A stretch of 64,000 nt of DNA, from positions 43,038,001 through 43,102,000 of the forward strand of contig NC_090990.1 in NCBI RefSeq assembly GCF_041146395.1, read 5' to 3'. A program made the position numbers and the translations under genes. The DNA is from Eulemur rufifrons (lineage: Eukaryota; Chordata; Mammalia; Primates; Lemuridae). This document shows, piece after piece, positions 43,140 through 53,790 of this stretch. The notes under the pieces are model-generated. The model made no database searches and was not told where the DNA came from. It saw only the letters and a program-made list of their open reading frames with translations. Every line of letters starts with the position of its first letter. Position 1 is the stretch's first letter.

Positions 43140-43274
43140 CCTACAATGATGCCAGCCCAGGCTGTGGAGAGGGAAGCTCTGTTGTGTCAGGCAAAAGGGA
43201 AACAGGGAGCCTGGAAAGGACTCCTAGGGACTGAAGAAAAGTCCTGTGCTCACAGTCCTTTCTCCAGGATATTG
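43140..43274 (+). other. Weak candidate exon (135 bases)
   Basis: A strong donor (attg-gtaagt, GT at 43275) ends a 135-base block that is open for 45 codons from its first base (starting Pro-Thr-Met-Met). The upstream side has a good pyrimidine tract, but the only AG (43138-43139) lies just 9 bases after the branch-like tcctaac, closer than usual. The open frame extends beyond both sites (43056-43442), so openness is weak evidence. No known protein is recognised. Confidence 0.15.
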
Positions 43275-43379
43275 GTAAGTCAGGAATTTGCAAATCTGCC
43301 TCCAGGGAGTTTGCTTCATTGTTACTGTTTTCTATTATGGGTGGGGAATCCTACTATCTTTCTTCAGAAAAGAGAACAG

Positions 43380-43500
43380 ATTAAACACTTACTGTATGCC
43401 AGGCACTATTCTAAGTGCTATTGGTGTATTATCTCATTCTGAGAACAAAACTGTAGAGTGGGGGGTTAGTTCTTATTTTATAGATTTGGAAATCGTTTCA
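43380..43500 (-). mobile_element. MIR SINE fragment
   Basis: Attaaacacttactgtatgccaggcactattctaagtgctattgg, gtattatctcattctgagaac, tagttcttattttatagatttgg: antisense MIR 3' half. Confidence 0.6.
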
Positions 43501-44609
43501 TTATGCATTTTTTTCCTATGAACATTGAGAGTTCCGTGTCTTATATGGAATGAAGTACTTAACAGATATTTTTTAATTCCTATAATAAAGGAATTTTCAC
43601 TATAGAAAAGGGAAAACTCACAATCATTCTTCCCGTTTTTACATATTCAGCCCCTTCCAAGAGCCAAGCACTGTCCCCAGCTCCAGTTAAGCCTGTCGCC
43701 CAGGACCACACAGCCTCAGGGAAGTGTGGAGAGACTGAAAGATTAATGCTAGGAGCATAGAGCAAGACGTAGCGTTGAATAAATAAATGAATGAGTGAGT
43801 GAGTTTGGTGAATTAATAAATAAATAAAATAGTTGGTGAATTGAGGAGCAGGCTAAACCTGAAAACAGCAATATATTCTCACGAGGAGAGCGGAATATTT
43901 TCAAACTCATTTCTAGCTTTGCCTAACCACATGAAACCCAAAACATCATTTGGCATGGATGACAAAAAGTCATCAAACTAGGAAAGGCCAGTAAAACGAG
44001 GAAAGAAACTCATTTTGTTCAGACTTGTTTTAGCTATGGTTTAACACAGTTTAGGACCACGGCCATAAAACCCTCAGGAAAAATCTAATGTGCTTGAAAG
44101 TATCATATTAAATTACATTTCATTACATTTTGCCCAAACAGCATAGCAATATCTGTGTACAATATTTGTAACAGAATGCAAAAACGTGGCTTGTATTTGC
44201 ATCCTATTAACCTATTTAAAATCCCAAACAGAAGAAGATGAATTGGAATCTTTTGCAGTCTAATGCATTAGAATACAAAATGTGGAAATATAAAGTAGCA
44301 TTAAACAACTGCAAATATAATAATAAGCACTATAATAATAATGCAGTGATTTTAGATTGCAGTAAATTCACATAGTTTTGTCTACAATATCACACCGAGG
44401 CAAGGAACTCCAGTTTGAGGTACAAAATGGAGCTTTCAGGAAATATAAATTTTGCTGCCCACATTCCCACCATTTCACTAGAAGGAATCAATTAGCTTCA
44501 TTTTGAAACTAAAATATGCATAGGCTAAATAATATAAGGAAAAAGTTCATGTTGACTGCTTCCTTGAACACAGTAGATACTCCATGAATAATTATTACAG
44601 AATTAGAAA
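43501..44609. other. No gene; tail-like low-complexity patch
   Basis: At 43776-43835 gaataaataaatgaatgagtgag and aattaataaataaataaaat form an L2-tail-like simple repeat without a recognisable L2 body. The rest is AT-rich single-copy sequence. Confidence 0.4.
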
Positions 44610-44735
44610 CATATTTCATTCATTCTCCAAGCATTCATTAGTACCCACTATGTGCCAGGCACTAGGTTATTTACACAAAGGTACAAAGAAATTCAGCAGC
44701 CATGGTTGCCTCCTCAAACATTTCAGTCTATAGAG
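44610..44735 (-). mobile_element. L2 LINE 3' end, antisense
   Basis: Catttcattcattctccaagcattc, gtacccactatgtgccaggcactagg, cacaaaggtacaaagaaattcagcagccatgg. It stops at the TA repeat. Confidence 0.65.
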
Positions 44736-44738
44736 GGA

Positions 44739-44769
<31 letters not shown>

Positions 44770-44861
44770 TTACACTGTATGTACATATGTATGGATATAT
44801 ACACACAGTTTTTTATATATATATAACTATATATATCGTTTTAAAAATACATACATATATG
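44739..44861. repeat. Compound (TA)n/(CA)n microsatellite
   Basis: Eleven AT units (44739-44760) and four AC units, then interrupted TATA and ATAC runs up to 44861. It is probably length-variable and prone to melting or Z-type transitions. Confidence 0.95.
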
Positions 44862-45044
44862 ATAAAAGCTATGATTAGGAGTGTTAACAGATACCAGGGG
44901 TAGAGGAATGAGAGAGGCCATGTGTGCCTGCCAGGGCTGAGGCCAACCCCATGCTCCCATATGGACAACTGTAGAGTATTTCAGGGAACAGGATAACCCA
45001 GTCCCTCCTTCTCAAGTTGATGGTCCCCATCCTTTGTTAAACTT

Positions 45045-45240
45045 GAGAGATCTGGGTTCGATTTCACTGAATGTGTCATCAGTTCTTTTTACAGAGGCTT
45101 GATGTTTCATGAAGGAGGACATCTCTGCTCAATCTTGAAGAATGATGAAGGAGGCGCATTCTTTGGCTGATGGACCAGCACGTGCAGAAAAGCACCCATG
45201 AGAAACTAATGTGCTGAAAGTGTAGGGTGGGAATAACAGA
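45045..45240 (-). mobile_element. L2 LINE inner 3' fragment, antisense
   Basis: Catgaaggaggacatctctgctcaatcttgaagaatg, then ggaggcgcattctttggctg and ccagcacgtgcagaaaagcac correspond to the antisense tgagctgagacttgaaggatg, attccaggcagag and gtgcaaaggc blocks of L2. Confidence 0.55.
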
Positions 45241-45369
45241 CATATTATGCTTGATGATGATAACTGTCAACATGATTTTAGATTCTATGTTCTGACTAAA
45301 CAGCAGTGGCTCTATGATTCAGCACTGACATCAGGCAACGTTATGATCTAGGGGGAGAAAGTCATCTGG

Positions 45370-45550
45370 CACTTGCTGAGTGCTTGCTGTAAGCCAGGAA
45401 CCATGTCTAGGACTTTACAATCAGCATCACGGTTTATCTTCATAACCATACTTTATGGTGGCTATCATCATCCCTGCTTTCAGATAAGGAAATTAAGTCA
45501 TAGAGAAATTGAACAGTTTTTCCAATGTCGTCATACAACAAAGATGTCCT
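45370..45550 (-). mobile_element. MIR SINE fragment
   Basis: Gcacttgctgagtgcttgctgtaagccaggaacc, aggactttacaatcagc, tcatccctgctttcagataaggaaattaag, ttgaacagtttttccaatgtcgtcatacaac. Confidence 0.7.
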
Positions 45551-45624
45551 CTGTCATGAATCCTACCTATTTTCAAGCAGCAATTGTCACTACAAACCAC
45601 AGAATACCTCCGGGGGAACTTTAA

Positions 45625-45765
45625 GATCAGGCAACAGAGGCCCAGAGAGTCCAAGTGACTTGGCCAAGGTCACCCAGCAAGTTGCTGACACAGCTTGGAC
45701 ATGAACCCAAGTCTCCGGATTCCCCTTCGAGTTCTCCATCAATACATCAGGCTATCTCTTCAGTC
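45625..45765 (-). mobile_element. Second MIR SINE fragment, tRNA-side half
   Basis: Aacagaggcccagagagtccaagtgacttggccaaggtcacccagcaagttgctg and gacatgaacccaagtctccgg: better preserved than the MIR before it. It repeats the core, so it is a separate copy, not a continuation. Confidence 0.8.
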
Positions 45766-46229
45766 TCACTTCTCCAGTTACAGCCTGTGCAAACAAGGGA
45801 GACAGTGCAGTGATAGATCATGCCTACGAGCTATTTTAATAGCCCTGCTGTTTTGCTGGAGAAACACAGATGTTGTGATTTGCTCCCCCTGAAGCCTGCA
45901 GCCGGGTTACTGCTCAGGCAGCCAACAGATGTTGCTGTTTCCAAAAGACAACTGAATGCAGCCAGGCTCCTGAGAACACGTGGGGAGGGCTGCCTAGGCC
46001 ATCAAAGCCCCATGACATTCACGGGTAGCCACCCTGACCCTGTGCTAACACAGGCCCTCTGCCCATTTAGGTCAAGGCCTCCAGGAAAGTGAAGGATTAG
46101 TGATTCCAGATACGAGTTCTTCTCACCCTCATGAGGCTCCCTTAAAACCCAACTTAAGGGAACTGATGCCTCATGCACAAGTCTGACTCCATAAGGTATG
46201 GAAAGAAAAGAGTGGGAAGAAAAAGAGGA
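45766..46229. other. No gene or repeat recognised
   Basis: GC-richer single-copy DNA with a 90-codon ORF at 45820-46092 and no splice or promoter signals. Confidence 0.4.
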
Positions 46230-46425
46230 AAGAATTAATATTTATTACACAACCATCACTGCATTTGGTATCTAATGAATGTTTTCTCATTTAATCATTA
46301 CAACTCTGTGAAGAAGTTACTATAATCCCTATTTTACAGATGAGCAAACTGAGGCTAGAAAGGTGATGAAATTCATCAAAATGTAATATAGTTAATCTGG
46401 GCAAAGAAGGGTCTTAACCTTTGGT
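46230..46425 (-). mobile_element. MIR SINE
   Basis: Antisense MIR: attaatatttattacacaacc, gaatgttttctcatttaatcattacaactctgtgaag, ataatccctattttacagatgagcaaactgaggctag. The tRNA side is decayed. Confidence 0.8.
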
Positions 46426-46969
46426 CAGAAGGTTCCCGTGCCTATGCATGTTCCAGGAAAATAGCAGCGAAGATGATTTTCAATAACTAGCCTCTCATTC
46501 CCCTTCAGGCAAAGTAATTGACTCTACAATTCCTTAAGTAATTCCTTACCGTATCCCTCTATCTCCCATGGCACCCCTCTTTTCAGAATGGCTCTGTGCC
46601 TCCGAACACTCTGGCTCAAAAGCTTTTGTGCTCACTCTTTGGGGATGAGGGCAGGAGAGATGGAGGGAGGCAGGGGCTGAGACTCATTCAGAATCCATTT
46701 TCATAAATGTGAACCTTTTTGCAGTGAAATAAATTTCCCACCTATGGTATCTCCGCCTCTCATCCCGCATCCCCATCTCTCGATTATCACCGTGGGTTGT
46801 AATGTACACTCTATTAAATGGGCAATAAACACAGCAAGGGTTATTGCCACACATAATAGCTAACAGAGATCTTGTCTTTTTTCCTATTTCAGAGCCTTCC
46901 ACACCTTCCTCCTCAGACCTTTCCTATCTCCCCACTAAAAATGAAAAGCCAGAGATATGCCCTGATCTG
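46426..46969. other. No gene; one acceptor-like site
   Basis: Gtcttttttcctatttcag (46873-46891) is a good splice-acceptor sequence, but no donor follows within a normal exon length, so it is not called as an exon. Confidence 0.4.
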
Positions 46970-47400
46970 TGGCATAAAGTCTCATCATTCACTCAACAAA
47001 CTGAATGATTCACACAGCCTCCAAAACACACTCTCCCCTCAATGTCGCCGTATCAGAAAATGCATCTTCATCCATCCAGCTGCTCAAGCCAGAAAACCAG
47101 GAGTGATGTCTGGATCCCCCCTCTCCTCTGCTCCCTTCCAATCCATCACAAAACCCAGATCTACCTTCTGCGTGTTTTTCAACCCATTTCCACTGTCACG
47201 ATCCTAGTCAAACTGGCAATCTTTCTTGAACTAAAACAGTAGTCTCGTAACAGGTGTCTCTCTCTTCTATTTTTGCTATTCCTCTCCCCAAGATCCATTC
47301 TCCAGGCAGTAACCAGAAGAATCTTTTAGAAAATAAATCTGATTGTGCCACTTTACTATCCTTAAAGCCATTCAGTGGTTGCTACTATGGACACCATGTT
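46970..47400 (+). mobile_element. L2 LINE, 3' ORF region
   Basis: Sense L2: gctgctcaagccagaaaacc, gagtgatgtctggatccc, ccaatccatcacaaaacccagatctacc, ccccaagatccattctccaggcag, gattgtgccactttactatcc and aagccattcagtggttgc. It breaks off here. Confidence 0.75.
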
Positions 47401-47640
47401 AAGTGATTTTCATTGATTATTTATTAAAGTATCCCTAGATCTCCTTTTTGTAAATGAAACATCTCCAGTAGACTCATGTTTCCAGCCTATGCCATGATTT
47501 CCTGTCCTCTAACCGTTCTGATTGACCTTTCAAGGTAATTTCCAGGTTGTGTTCCTTTGGTCTGAAACATGGTTATTCTTTACCCCAAATCAGATCTGAC
47601 CACGTACATATGCAGAGTGGGTGGGATTTGAGGGATTCCT
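47401..47640. other. Unidentified sequence inside a split L2
   Basis: About 240 bases separate two consecutive L2 segments. It has no recognised family, but its position suggests an inserted element or a diverged stretch of L2. Confidence 0.35.
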
Positions 47641-47870
47641 GTCCTAAAATATTTCCCCCATTGCAAATTAGATCACATCACTTTCCTTCTTGGAAGCCTC
47701 CTCTGCCCTCCCCTGCCACTGCCTCCAGGAAAATGGCTCAACTTATTAAGATGGTACACCAAGTCCCCCTCGGCTTGAAATCTGACCTTTACTCTAGCTT
47801 AATCTCTGATCATGGTGTCCCCCGTACATACATGCTCCATTCATCCTTCCTGCATTTAACACCTGAGCAG
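47641..47870 (+). mobile_element. L2 LINE, continuation
   Basis: Attagatcacatcactttccttcttggaagcc, aaatggctcaacttattaagatgg, cccctcggcttgaaatctgacc and ttcatccttcctgcatt continue the order of the preceding L2, with decay. Confidence 0.55.
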
Positions 47871-47970
47871 CCTCACCTACTACCACCACCTCCACCACTC
47901 CTCCACCATCTCCACCCCTCACTACCTCTAAAATCACCTCCATGACCACCACCATTACCACCACCACCAG
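47871..47970. repeat. (CCA)/(CCT)-rich low-complexity repeat
   Basis: Tandem accaccacc, ctccacc and accattacc units over about 100 bases. The 132-codon ORF ending here (47547-47945) owes its proline- and leucine-rich end to this repeat. Confidence 0.85.
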
Positions 47971-48130
47971 TGAATATTTACTGAGTGTTTATGATAGGCA
48001 CTCTGCTAAGCCTCTACGTATCTTGCCACATTAAGTAAACATTAAACAGCTAATGACTATAAGAGTTGGATTTGAACCAAGACACTGTAACTGCAGAGTC
48101 CAGACTCTGAACCATTCTCTCCTTCTTCTA
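47971..48130 (-). mobile_element. MIR SINE with internal deletion
   Basis: Tgaatatttactgagtgtttatgataggcactctgctaagcc joins almost directly to cattaaacagctaatgactataagagttggatttgaacc. The central ttttacagatgagg block is missing. Confidence 0.7.
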
Positions 48131-48154
48131 TCACTGTAGCTCCCTGGACAACCT

Positions 48155-48420
48155 TGGCTGCTTTATCCCTGTGCCCTCTCCCCTACCTCCTGTCTGCTTT
48201 CTGCATTCTGTATTTGGTATTTGCTGTTCTCTTTGCCTGATGCTCTTTTCCATTTTGTCTTCCTGGAAAACCACCATTTATCCTTTAAAATTTTCCTGTT
48301 ACTCTTTCCTTGAACCCTTCAGACAGATTAATCTTTGTTCTTTTGGGTTGTTCACATTTTTCGTTCATAGCACGTACTGCACTCTATTGTCATTGATCCT
48401 TTATCTGACTGTGTGTGTCA
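48155..48420 (+). mobile_element. L2 LINE, 3' UTR part
   Basis: Ttgctgttctctttgcctgatgctctt, aaccaccatttatcctttaaaattttcc, actctttccttgaacccttcag, actgcactctattgtcattgatcctttatctgactg. It may belong to the same L2 insertion as 46970-47870. Confidence 0.7.
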
Positions 48421-48640
48421 CACCTGTGCCTACCACGTGTGAAATAGAGAGTGGCCCCGCAGAAGATCACTGTTTGACTCTGGGCAACTTAGCGAACATC
48501 GTGGAATTTCAGTGTCTGCCTCGTGGCATTATTGAGAGATTAAAAATATGAATATTTGTAAAGTGCTTGGAATAGTAACACAGTATATAGTACATCCTCA
48601 ATAAATGTTAGAATTATTGTTATTATTATTTCACTAAATA
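48421..48640 (+). mobile_element. MIR SINE
   Basis: Sense MIR: gatcactgtttgactctgggcaacttagcg, tggcattattgagagattaaaaatatg, gtaaagtgcttggaatagtaacacagtatatagtacatcctcaataaatgttag and the (ttattattatt) 3' end. Confidence 0.85.
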
Positions 48641-48741
48641 GTGAATTTCTCAGGAATGAGTCTTGGCAACTGTGTCTCATTCAATTTATAACAGTAAGGA
48701 AGGTATGTACTAATATATTAGTAACTAAGTTATCCTTTACC

Positions 48742-48762
48742 AAAAAAAAAAAAAAAAAAAAA
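48742..48762. repeat. Poly(A) tract, 21 bases
   Basis: A pure A-run after cctttacc. No retroposon body was recognised upstream. Confidence 0.95.
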
Positions 48763-48879
48763 CAGGTTCCAGAACTTACAAATGTCTATCATATACTAGA
48801 AATTACTCTTGTTCAGTTTCAATGCAATTTGGGAATATATATGAAGAGTCTGGCATAATTAGGTAACTTCATCCAGTAA

Positions 48880-49360
48880 CTTTTACTTTTGAAAATTTGC
48901 TCAAAAGAAATGATCAGAGATGCATGCAGAAATTAATTTGTTCATTCATCAAATACATAGGATGTCTATTATTAAATATATGTCATGCACTGTGTTAGAT
49001 TCAATATTTATTGAATTTTTATTATAAGAAAACAATTTGGAAAAGCCTAAATATTCATCAACAAGGGCTATGCACCACGGAATATCATGCAATTAATTAT
49101 AAAATAACATTTTTCAGAGAACATTTAATGACATCCAATATTGCTGTTTTTTAAAAATTGGGGTACTGAAAAGTCATAAAATGTAATCCCAATATATTGT
49201 TAATATTTACATGGAAAAAAATTCTTAAAGAAAATGCAACAGAAAGTTGAGAGTGATTTATTTGGATGGTAGAGTTATGGGTAGTTTTAATATTCATCCT
49301 GAGTTTTTAAAAGTATATTCTAAAATCCAGGTAATGAGTATATATTCCCTATGAGAACAG
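48880..49360 (+). mobile_element. Old L1 (L1M) 3' end
   Basis: Ttgctcaaaagaaatgatcagagatgcatgcag, aaaagcctaaatattcatcaacaaggg, catttttcagagaacatttaatgac, gatggtagagttatgggtagttttaat, ttctaaaatccaggtaatgag follow the L1M 3' region. A piece of L2-like tail (48940-49015, ttcattcatcaaatac and tgcactgtgttagattc) seems to interrupt it. Confidence 0.7.
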
Positions 49361-49484
49361 AAAAAAAATAACTGGCATGATTGAAAGATGTATAAAATAC
49401 AGAAATATGTTCTTCCAAAGTGTTGGAAGGAAAGAGTCCCTCTTCTGTGTCTTATAAAGGGTTCATAAAAGAAATATAATAAGA

Positions 49485-49645
49485 TTTGGTAAAAAGAGCA
49501 TGGGCCTTGGAGTTCCATAGTTGGCTCTGTGGCTTTGCCATTTACCAACAATGCCACCTCAGACAAAATACTTCATTTCTCTGTCTCAGGTTTCTCACCC
49601 TAGACAAAATGGCTCATTGAAGACTTAGGTAAACATGAATTCCTT
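49485..49645 (+). mobile_element. MIR SINE fragment
   Basis: Ggtaaaaagagcatgggccttggagttccatag (tRNA-like region), ctctgtggctttgccatttacc, acttcatttctctgtctcagg. The 3' half is missing. Confidence 0.75.
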
Positions 49646-50689
49646 TTCTTAAGACCCAGCTCTTGTTTCCAAGATCCTCTGGGGGTGGAGGGGATTCCTC
49701 TAGCAATTCCCCTAAATGCAAACCAAGCATTAGACACTCTAAGCCTAGACAATAAATAGGTAAAAAATCCACTCATCTAAGTAGATGGCTTAGGCCTCAG
49801 ATTCCTGCTCCATCCCTGCAAGATGGAAATGAAACCCAGCATTTCATTAAATGACTTTGACAGTTCTCAGCCCTAATGCCAGGGGAAGAGTTCATTGTCC
49901 ATGCCACCATCCTCAATGACCTGAAATGCCCCAGATCTCCTATCCTTCTCTGAATTTCCATCCCCATTAAAGGATACATAGAACAACTGTATTTATAATT
50001 AGTATTTTTTTGTGATTTAAAGTTCACCAGATTTGTAGTCAATTATTGGCTAAAAAACATTCATTATTTGCAATATATTATTAGTTTATTATGGCTCATT
50101 GCTCTAAAATACTTCGTTTAATCCTTTGCAGGTCCTTAAATACAAATATGGCAGCTATTAGCAACCTCTTCAGTCAGGCATAAAATTGTACCCAAAGGCC
50201 TCATAAACAATAGAGTGCTTTGCAAAGATTAAATCAGTGTACACAGCTGTGAAGGAGGCCATTAGGAAATGCATTATCATTCTGTTTTACTGTTACTTTG
50301 TGTGCTACTCTGCTCTTGTCAATCCATCAGCTAGCCCTGCCTCTGCCCTGTGAGCAGGAGAGCCTTTCCATCTTACCAGGTAAGATGCAGCCACCGGGAG
50401 AGGAGGGTCCCAGATTCTCCATGTAAGGTTAAGGGTAGCTGGATGCTGTTGGGTAGGGTCAGCCTGGAAAAAGCCCAGTGTCATAGTGCTCAATTCTTTC
50501 AATAGGAGACAGGCACCGAGGCAACCTGCCATGTTAGAAACTTCCTGGAAGGTGCTAATTTCAAGTAAATAATTGTTTTCTTGTTTGCCTTTGAGTCTTT
50601 TTTCAAAATGTCTGGTGCTTCCAGAAAGAAGAGAAAGAAAACAGAAACTAAATTTATGAAGCTTCTGTTATCCTGTGGGCTTTCTCAGA
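49646..50689. other. No gene or secure repeat
   Basis: Single-copy DNA. ORFs of 75-81 codons on the - strand (49797-50042, 50305-50532) show no domains. Confidence 0.4.
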
Positions 50690-50980
50690 TAGGCATTTAT
50701 TTATTCAACAAGACCCATTTTGTGGAGGGTGCTGAAGCCACATGGGAGAGTTGAGAGGGAGCTCAGCCTCTGCTGGGAGAGGCAAACAATCAACCTGCAT
50801 CCAACACTATGTAACTAGTGCAAGGCTTCTGAGCAGAAGGAATAACTGAACTAAATCTAGAAAGACATATGAACAGCATAACCAACAAGGGATATGGGGA
50901 GTAGTGGGGATGGGAGAGAGTATATTCCAGACTTCGGGACCAGCATATGCAAAGGTACAGAAAGGTGAAACAAGAGGGTA
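50690..50980 (-). mobile_element. L2 LINE 3' part, antisense
   Basis: Ggcatttatttattcaacaagaccc, aggcaaacaatcaacc, cagaaggaataactgaactaaatctagaaagac, atattccagacttcgggaccagcatatgcaaagg. It is cut off by the MER6-like element. Confidence 0.75.
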
Positions 50981-51448
50981 CAGAGATGCTCTCGGACTTA
51001 TGATGGGGCTATGTCCCAATGAACCTATCATGAGTTGAAAATATCGTAAGTCAAAAAACACATTTAACACATCTAACCTATGGAACATCGTAGTTTAGCC
51101 TAGCCTAATTTAAATGTGCTCAGAACACTTACATTAGCCTACAATTGGGCAAAAGCATCTAACATAAAGCCTATTTTGTAATAAAGTGTTGAATATCTCA
51201 TGTAATTGACTGAGTACTATAGAGCACAGTATTGGTTGTTCGTCCTCGTAATTAGGTGGCTCTCTGGGAGCTGTGGTTTGCTGCTGCCACCCAACATCAC
51301 AAGATAGTGTCATATTGCATGTTGCTAGCCTGGGAAAAGATTAAAATTCAAAATGCAAAGTCCAGTTTCCACTGAGTGTGTATTGCTTTTGCACCATCAT
51401 AAAGTCAAAAAATCGTAAGTCGAACCCCTGTAAGTCAGGGAGCATCTG
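50981..51448 (+). mobile_element. MER6-like Tigger DNA transposon, both ends
   Basis: Flanked by TA on both sides (50979-50980 and 51449-51450). It starts cagagatgctctcggacttatgatggggc and ends aagtcagggagcatctg, an inverted pair. It carries gttgaaaatatcgtaagtc, agcctagcctaattt, tgctcagaacacttacattagcctacaattgggc, ataaagtgttgaatatctcatgtaat and ccatcataaagtcaaaaaatcgtaagtcg. At 468 bases it is somewhat longer than the short non-autonomous form I recall, because of extra sequence near 51230-51330. Confidence 0.88.
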
Positions 51449-51579
51449 TATCTTATTTCACTAAGTCCTCCCCACATCCTTGTTATGTGGAAAGCATCCC
51501 CTTCCAGAAGAAAAGTCACCTTCTGCCTGATCCTTCTACAGTGACTGTATGTCTTTTCCATTGTCCTTTGGGGGCAAAC

Positions 51580-51830
51580 ATAGCACAATGACGAGAATAT
51601 AGGTTTTGGATTCATGTCCAGCAGAGTTTGAATTCTGCTATGGTTAATATCTAGTTGGGTGATCTTGGACAAGTCACTTTTCTGAGCTTCAGTTTCTTAT
51701 CTGCAAAATGGGGCTAGTAATATGCACCTCATGGGATTACCATGAGACTTACGTGAGATAGTATATAAAAGGCACCTCCTGTATTAGCTGTAACATAGTA
51801 GAGACTCAAAAGTTGCTAGTTTCCTGCCTT
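51580..51830 (+). mobile_element. MIR SINE, full length
   Basis: Gcacaatgacgagaatataggttttgg, agagtttgaattctgctatgg, gggtgatcttggacaagtcacttttctgagcttcagtttcttatctgcaaaatgggg, catgagacttacgtgag, aacatagtagagactcaaaag. Confidence 0.9.
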
Positions 51831-52139
51831 CTATCCTTAGGCATTAGCTCGGAACTTGTCTCTTCCAGGAAGCCTTCCCAGATTTACCAATTTAAAAATA
51901 CCTAAGGGCAGGGATATACTCTATGTGGGAAATTTCCAGAAAAACTTTGTACACATTTCCCTTCTGCTTTCTCTGAAAAGGCTGTGGGAGGGAACAGGCA
52001 GCACCGGCAATGCCTGACTTTTTTTGAAAGTATTTCCTTATGACTTGGTGTACAGGAAGAAGCAAGAGTTTGACCAGGTTTGACTCACTAAGGAAACTCT
52101 CTGGCCCCATCACCCATTATATAACATGTGACTGATGTC

Positions 52140-52490
52140 CAGCCACAAACAACTATGTTCTAGCTGTTCCCTGAACACATCATCTCTCTTCAGTCTTATG
52201 TAACTTGGCATTGGCCATTTCATCTTCCAGGAACGGTCCTGCCCTCTCCTGCTACCATAAAACTCCTCATCCTTTAAGACCCAAACATCTCTTTCTTCTC
52301 TTAGGGAGGGCTATTCACTTTACCTGAGATCCCACAGACCAGCATTCATACTTTTATTTTATACCTAACACATCAAACTACCTGATTCTTGTATGTTTCC
52401 CTTCGTATACTGAGGTGGGCTAAAAGACAGGGGTACTGTCTGTTTCCTCTTTATATTATCAGCATTTAGAATAAAGTATGGAATATAATG
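52140..52490 (+). mobile_element. L2 LINE 3' part
   Basis: Tgttctagctgttccctgaacac, cctcatcctttaagacccaaacatctc, tcatacttttattttatacc, aggggtactgtctgtttcc, tcagcatttagaataaagtatgg. Sense, diverged. Confidence 0.65.
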
Positions 52491-53534
52491 GATCTACGTG
52501 CATGCATGAATATGAATCTTAGCAGCCAGGAGAATTCCTTCAAGAGACTCAGACATATTGAAACCAGCATGGCATTTGGCAGGGGCTGCAGTGTGAATGG
52601 CAGCTGCCTCAAGAAGAAATCATTACAGAATTTTCTAACCCCTTCCTTTCCAAAAGCTGGGCCCAGAGAAGCTGGTAGCAGCTCTGCCACGGCGATTCAA
52701 CACAGGCTTTCCCTCTCAATTCCGCCCACCAGATCACTTGTTCAATCTCCCCTTGTGAATTGGTTATTTTCTGTTTGGCCCCTTCTGTGCCCTGCTCTCT
52801 GGCCCTAGCTGGCCTCTATGGGCACCTTCATGGGGGCTTCTTTGCTGTCTGGTTCCTGGCTGGGTTCTGCCAAGGAGAAGCTCTGGTGGAGGTCAAGGGA
52901 CAGGAAGAGAGAATGGCTGGGTATCAGTCCCCATCTCTCCCTCTGCTTTAGCACTGCCTCTGCAGTAGCTGAGCCCATCCAGCACCACCACCCCTCCCCC
53001 ACAGCTCAGACTCTCACCTGCTCAGATATCATTGGAAGTGGTAATGGCTTTCCACTATTGACAACCTTGGTTGTCTCTGTAAGTGGCAACTTTGTTAAAG
53101 TGTCTTCCCTGAACCATCTGAGGCTAACTCTGCTTCCTGACCGGGCCCTGGCTGATACACCCTCCCACAGATATCATCAGGAAAGATCTGCTCTTCTCTT
53201 TCAGGTCTCATCCGTGATGGCCACTAAGGCACCTCCAAGTTAAATCCAAATGAAGAAGCCACTTGGATGGGGAGCTGTATGATGGAGGAGGTGTCCCTGT
53301 GATGAGCAATGATTTGGAGACGTGGTCTGACAATATTCACAATCTGATGATTCAACTGTGAAGTGTTTCATTTTGTGCTGCATGTTGGGGCTGTTTTGGG
53401 GGTTGGCAGGCATGGATAGACAGGGGGAAGGTAAAAGCGAAAGAATGATGGGGGAAAAGGTGGGCTGATGGATTTTTCAGTCATGCATCCAATTTCTGGT
53501 GGTCTTACAGATGTAATCCTTTATCTGTTTTGGC
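52491..53534. other. No confirmed gene
   Basis: GC-richer sequence with a 141-codon ORF (52818-53243) and overlapping ORFs in another + frame and on the - strand. Gctcttctctttcag (53191-53205) is acceptor-like, but no suitable donor follows. No repeat was recognised. Confidence 0.35.
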
Positions 53535-53790
53535 AGGTGGTACAGTCAAGTGGAAAGAGAATTAATTCTCCAGAAAATAGAGAGATTTGACTTTTAAGCC
53601 AGACTCAATCACATGCTATTGCTCATCTTGGGCAAGTGACAACTTCTTTGAGCCTCAGTTTTTGATATCTGTATAAGGGGAGAATATGCCTCTTTATATG
53701 GTGATGAGAAATATATGATATTAAAATGTGTGAGAGAGCCTACCTACTACAGTGTCCCAGGCAGAGCAAAAGCTATATAAAAGGTAGTTT
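53535..53790 (+). mobile_element. MIR SINE, near full length
   Basis: Gtcaagtggaaagagaattaattctcc (tRNA-like), tgctcatcttgggcaagtgacaacttctttgagcctcag, gtataaggggagaatatgcc, gtgatgagaaatatatg, cagtgtcccaggcagagcaaaag. Confidence 0.8.

Noticed and set aside
52818..53243. 141-codon open frame followed by an acceptor-like tract
   Set aside because: No domain, competing ORFs in other frames, and no donor to complete an exon.
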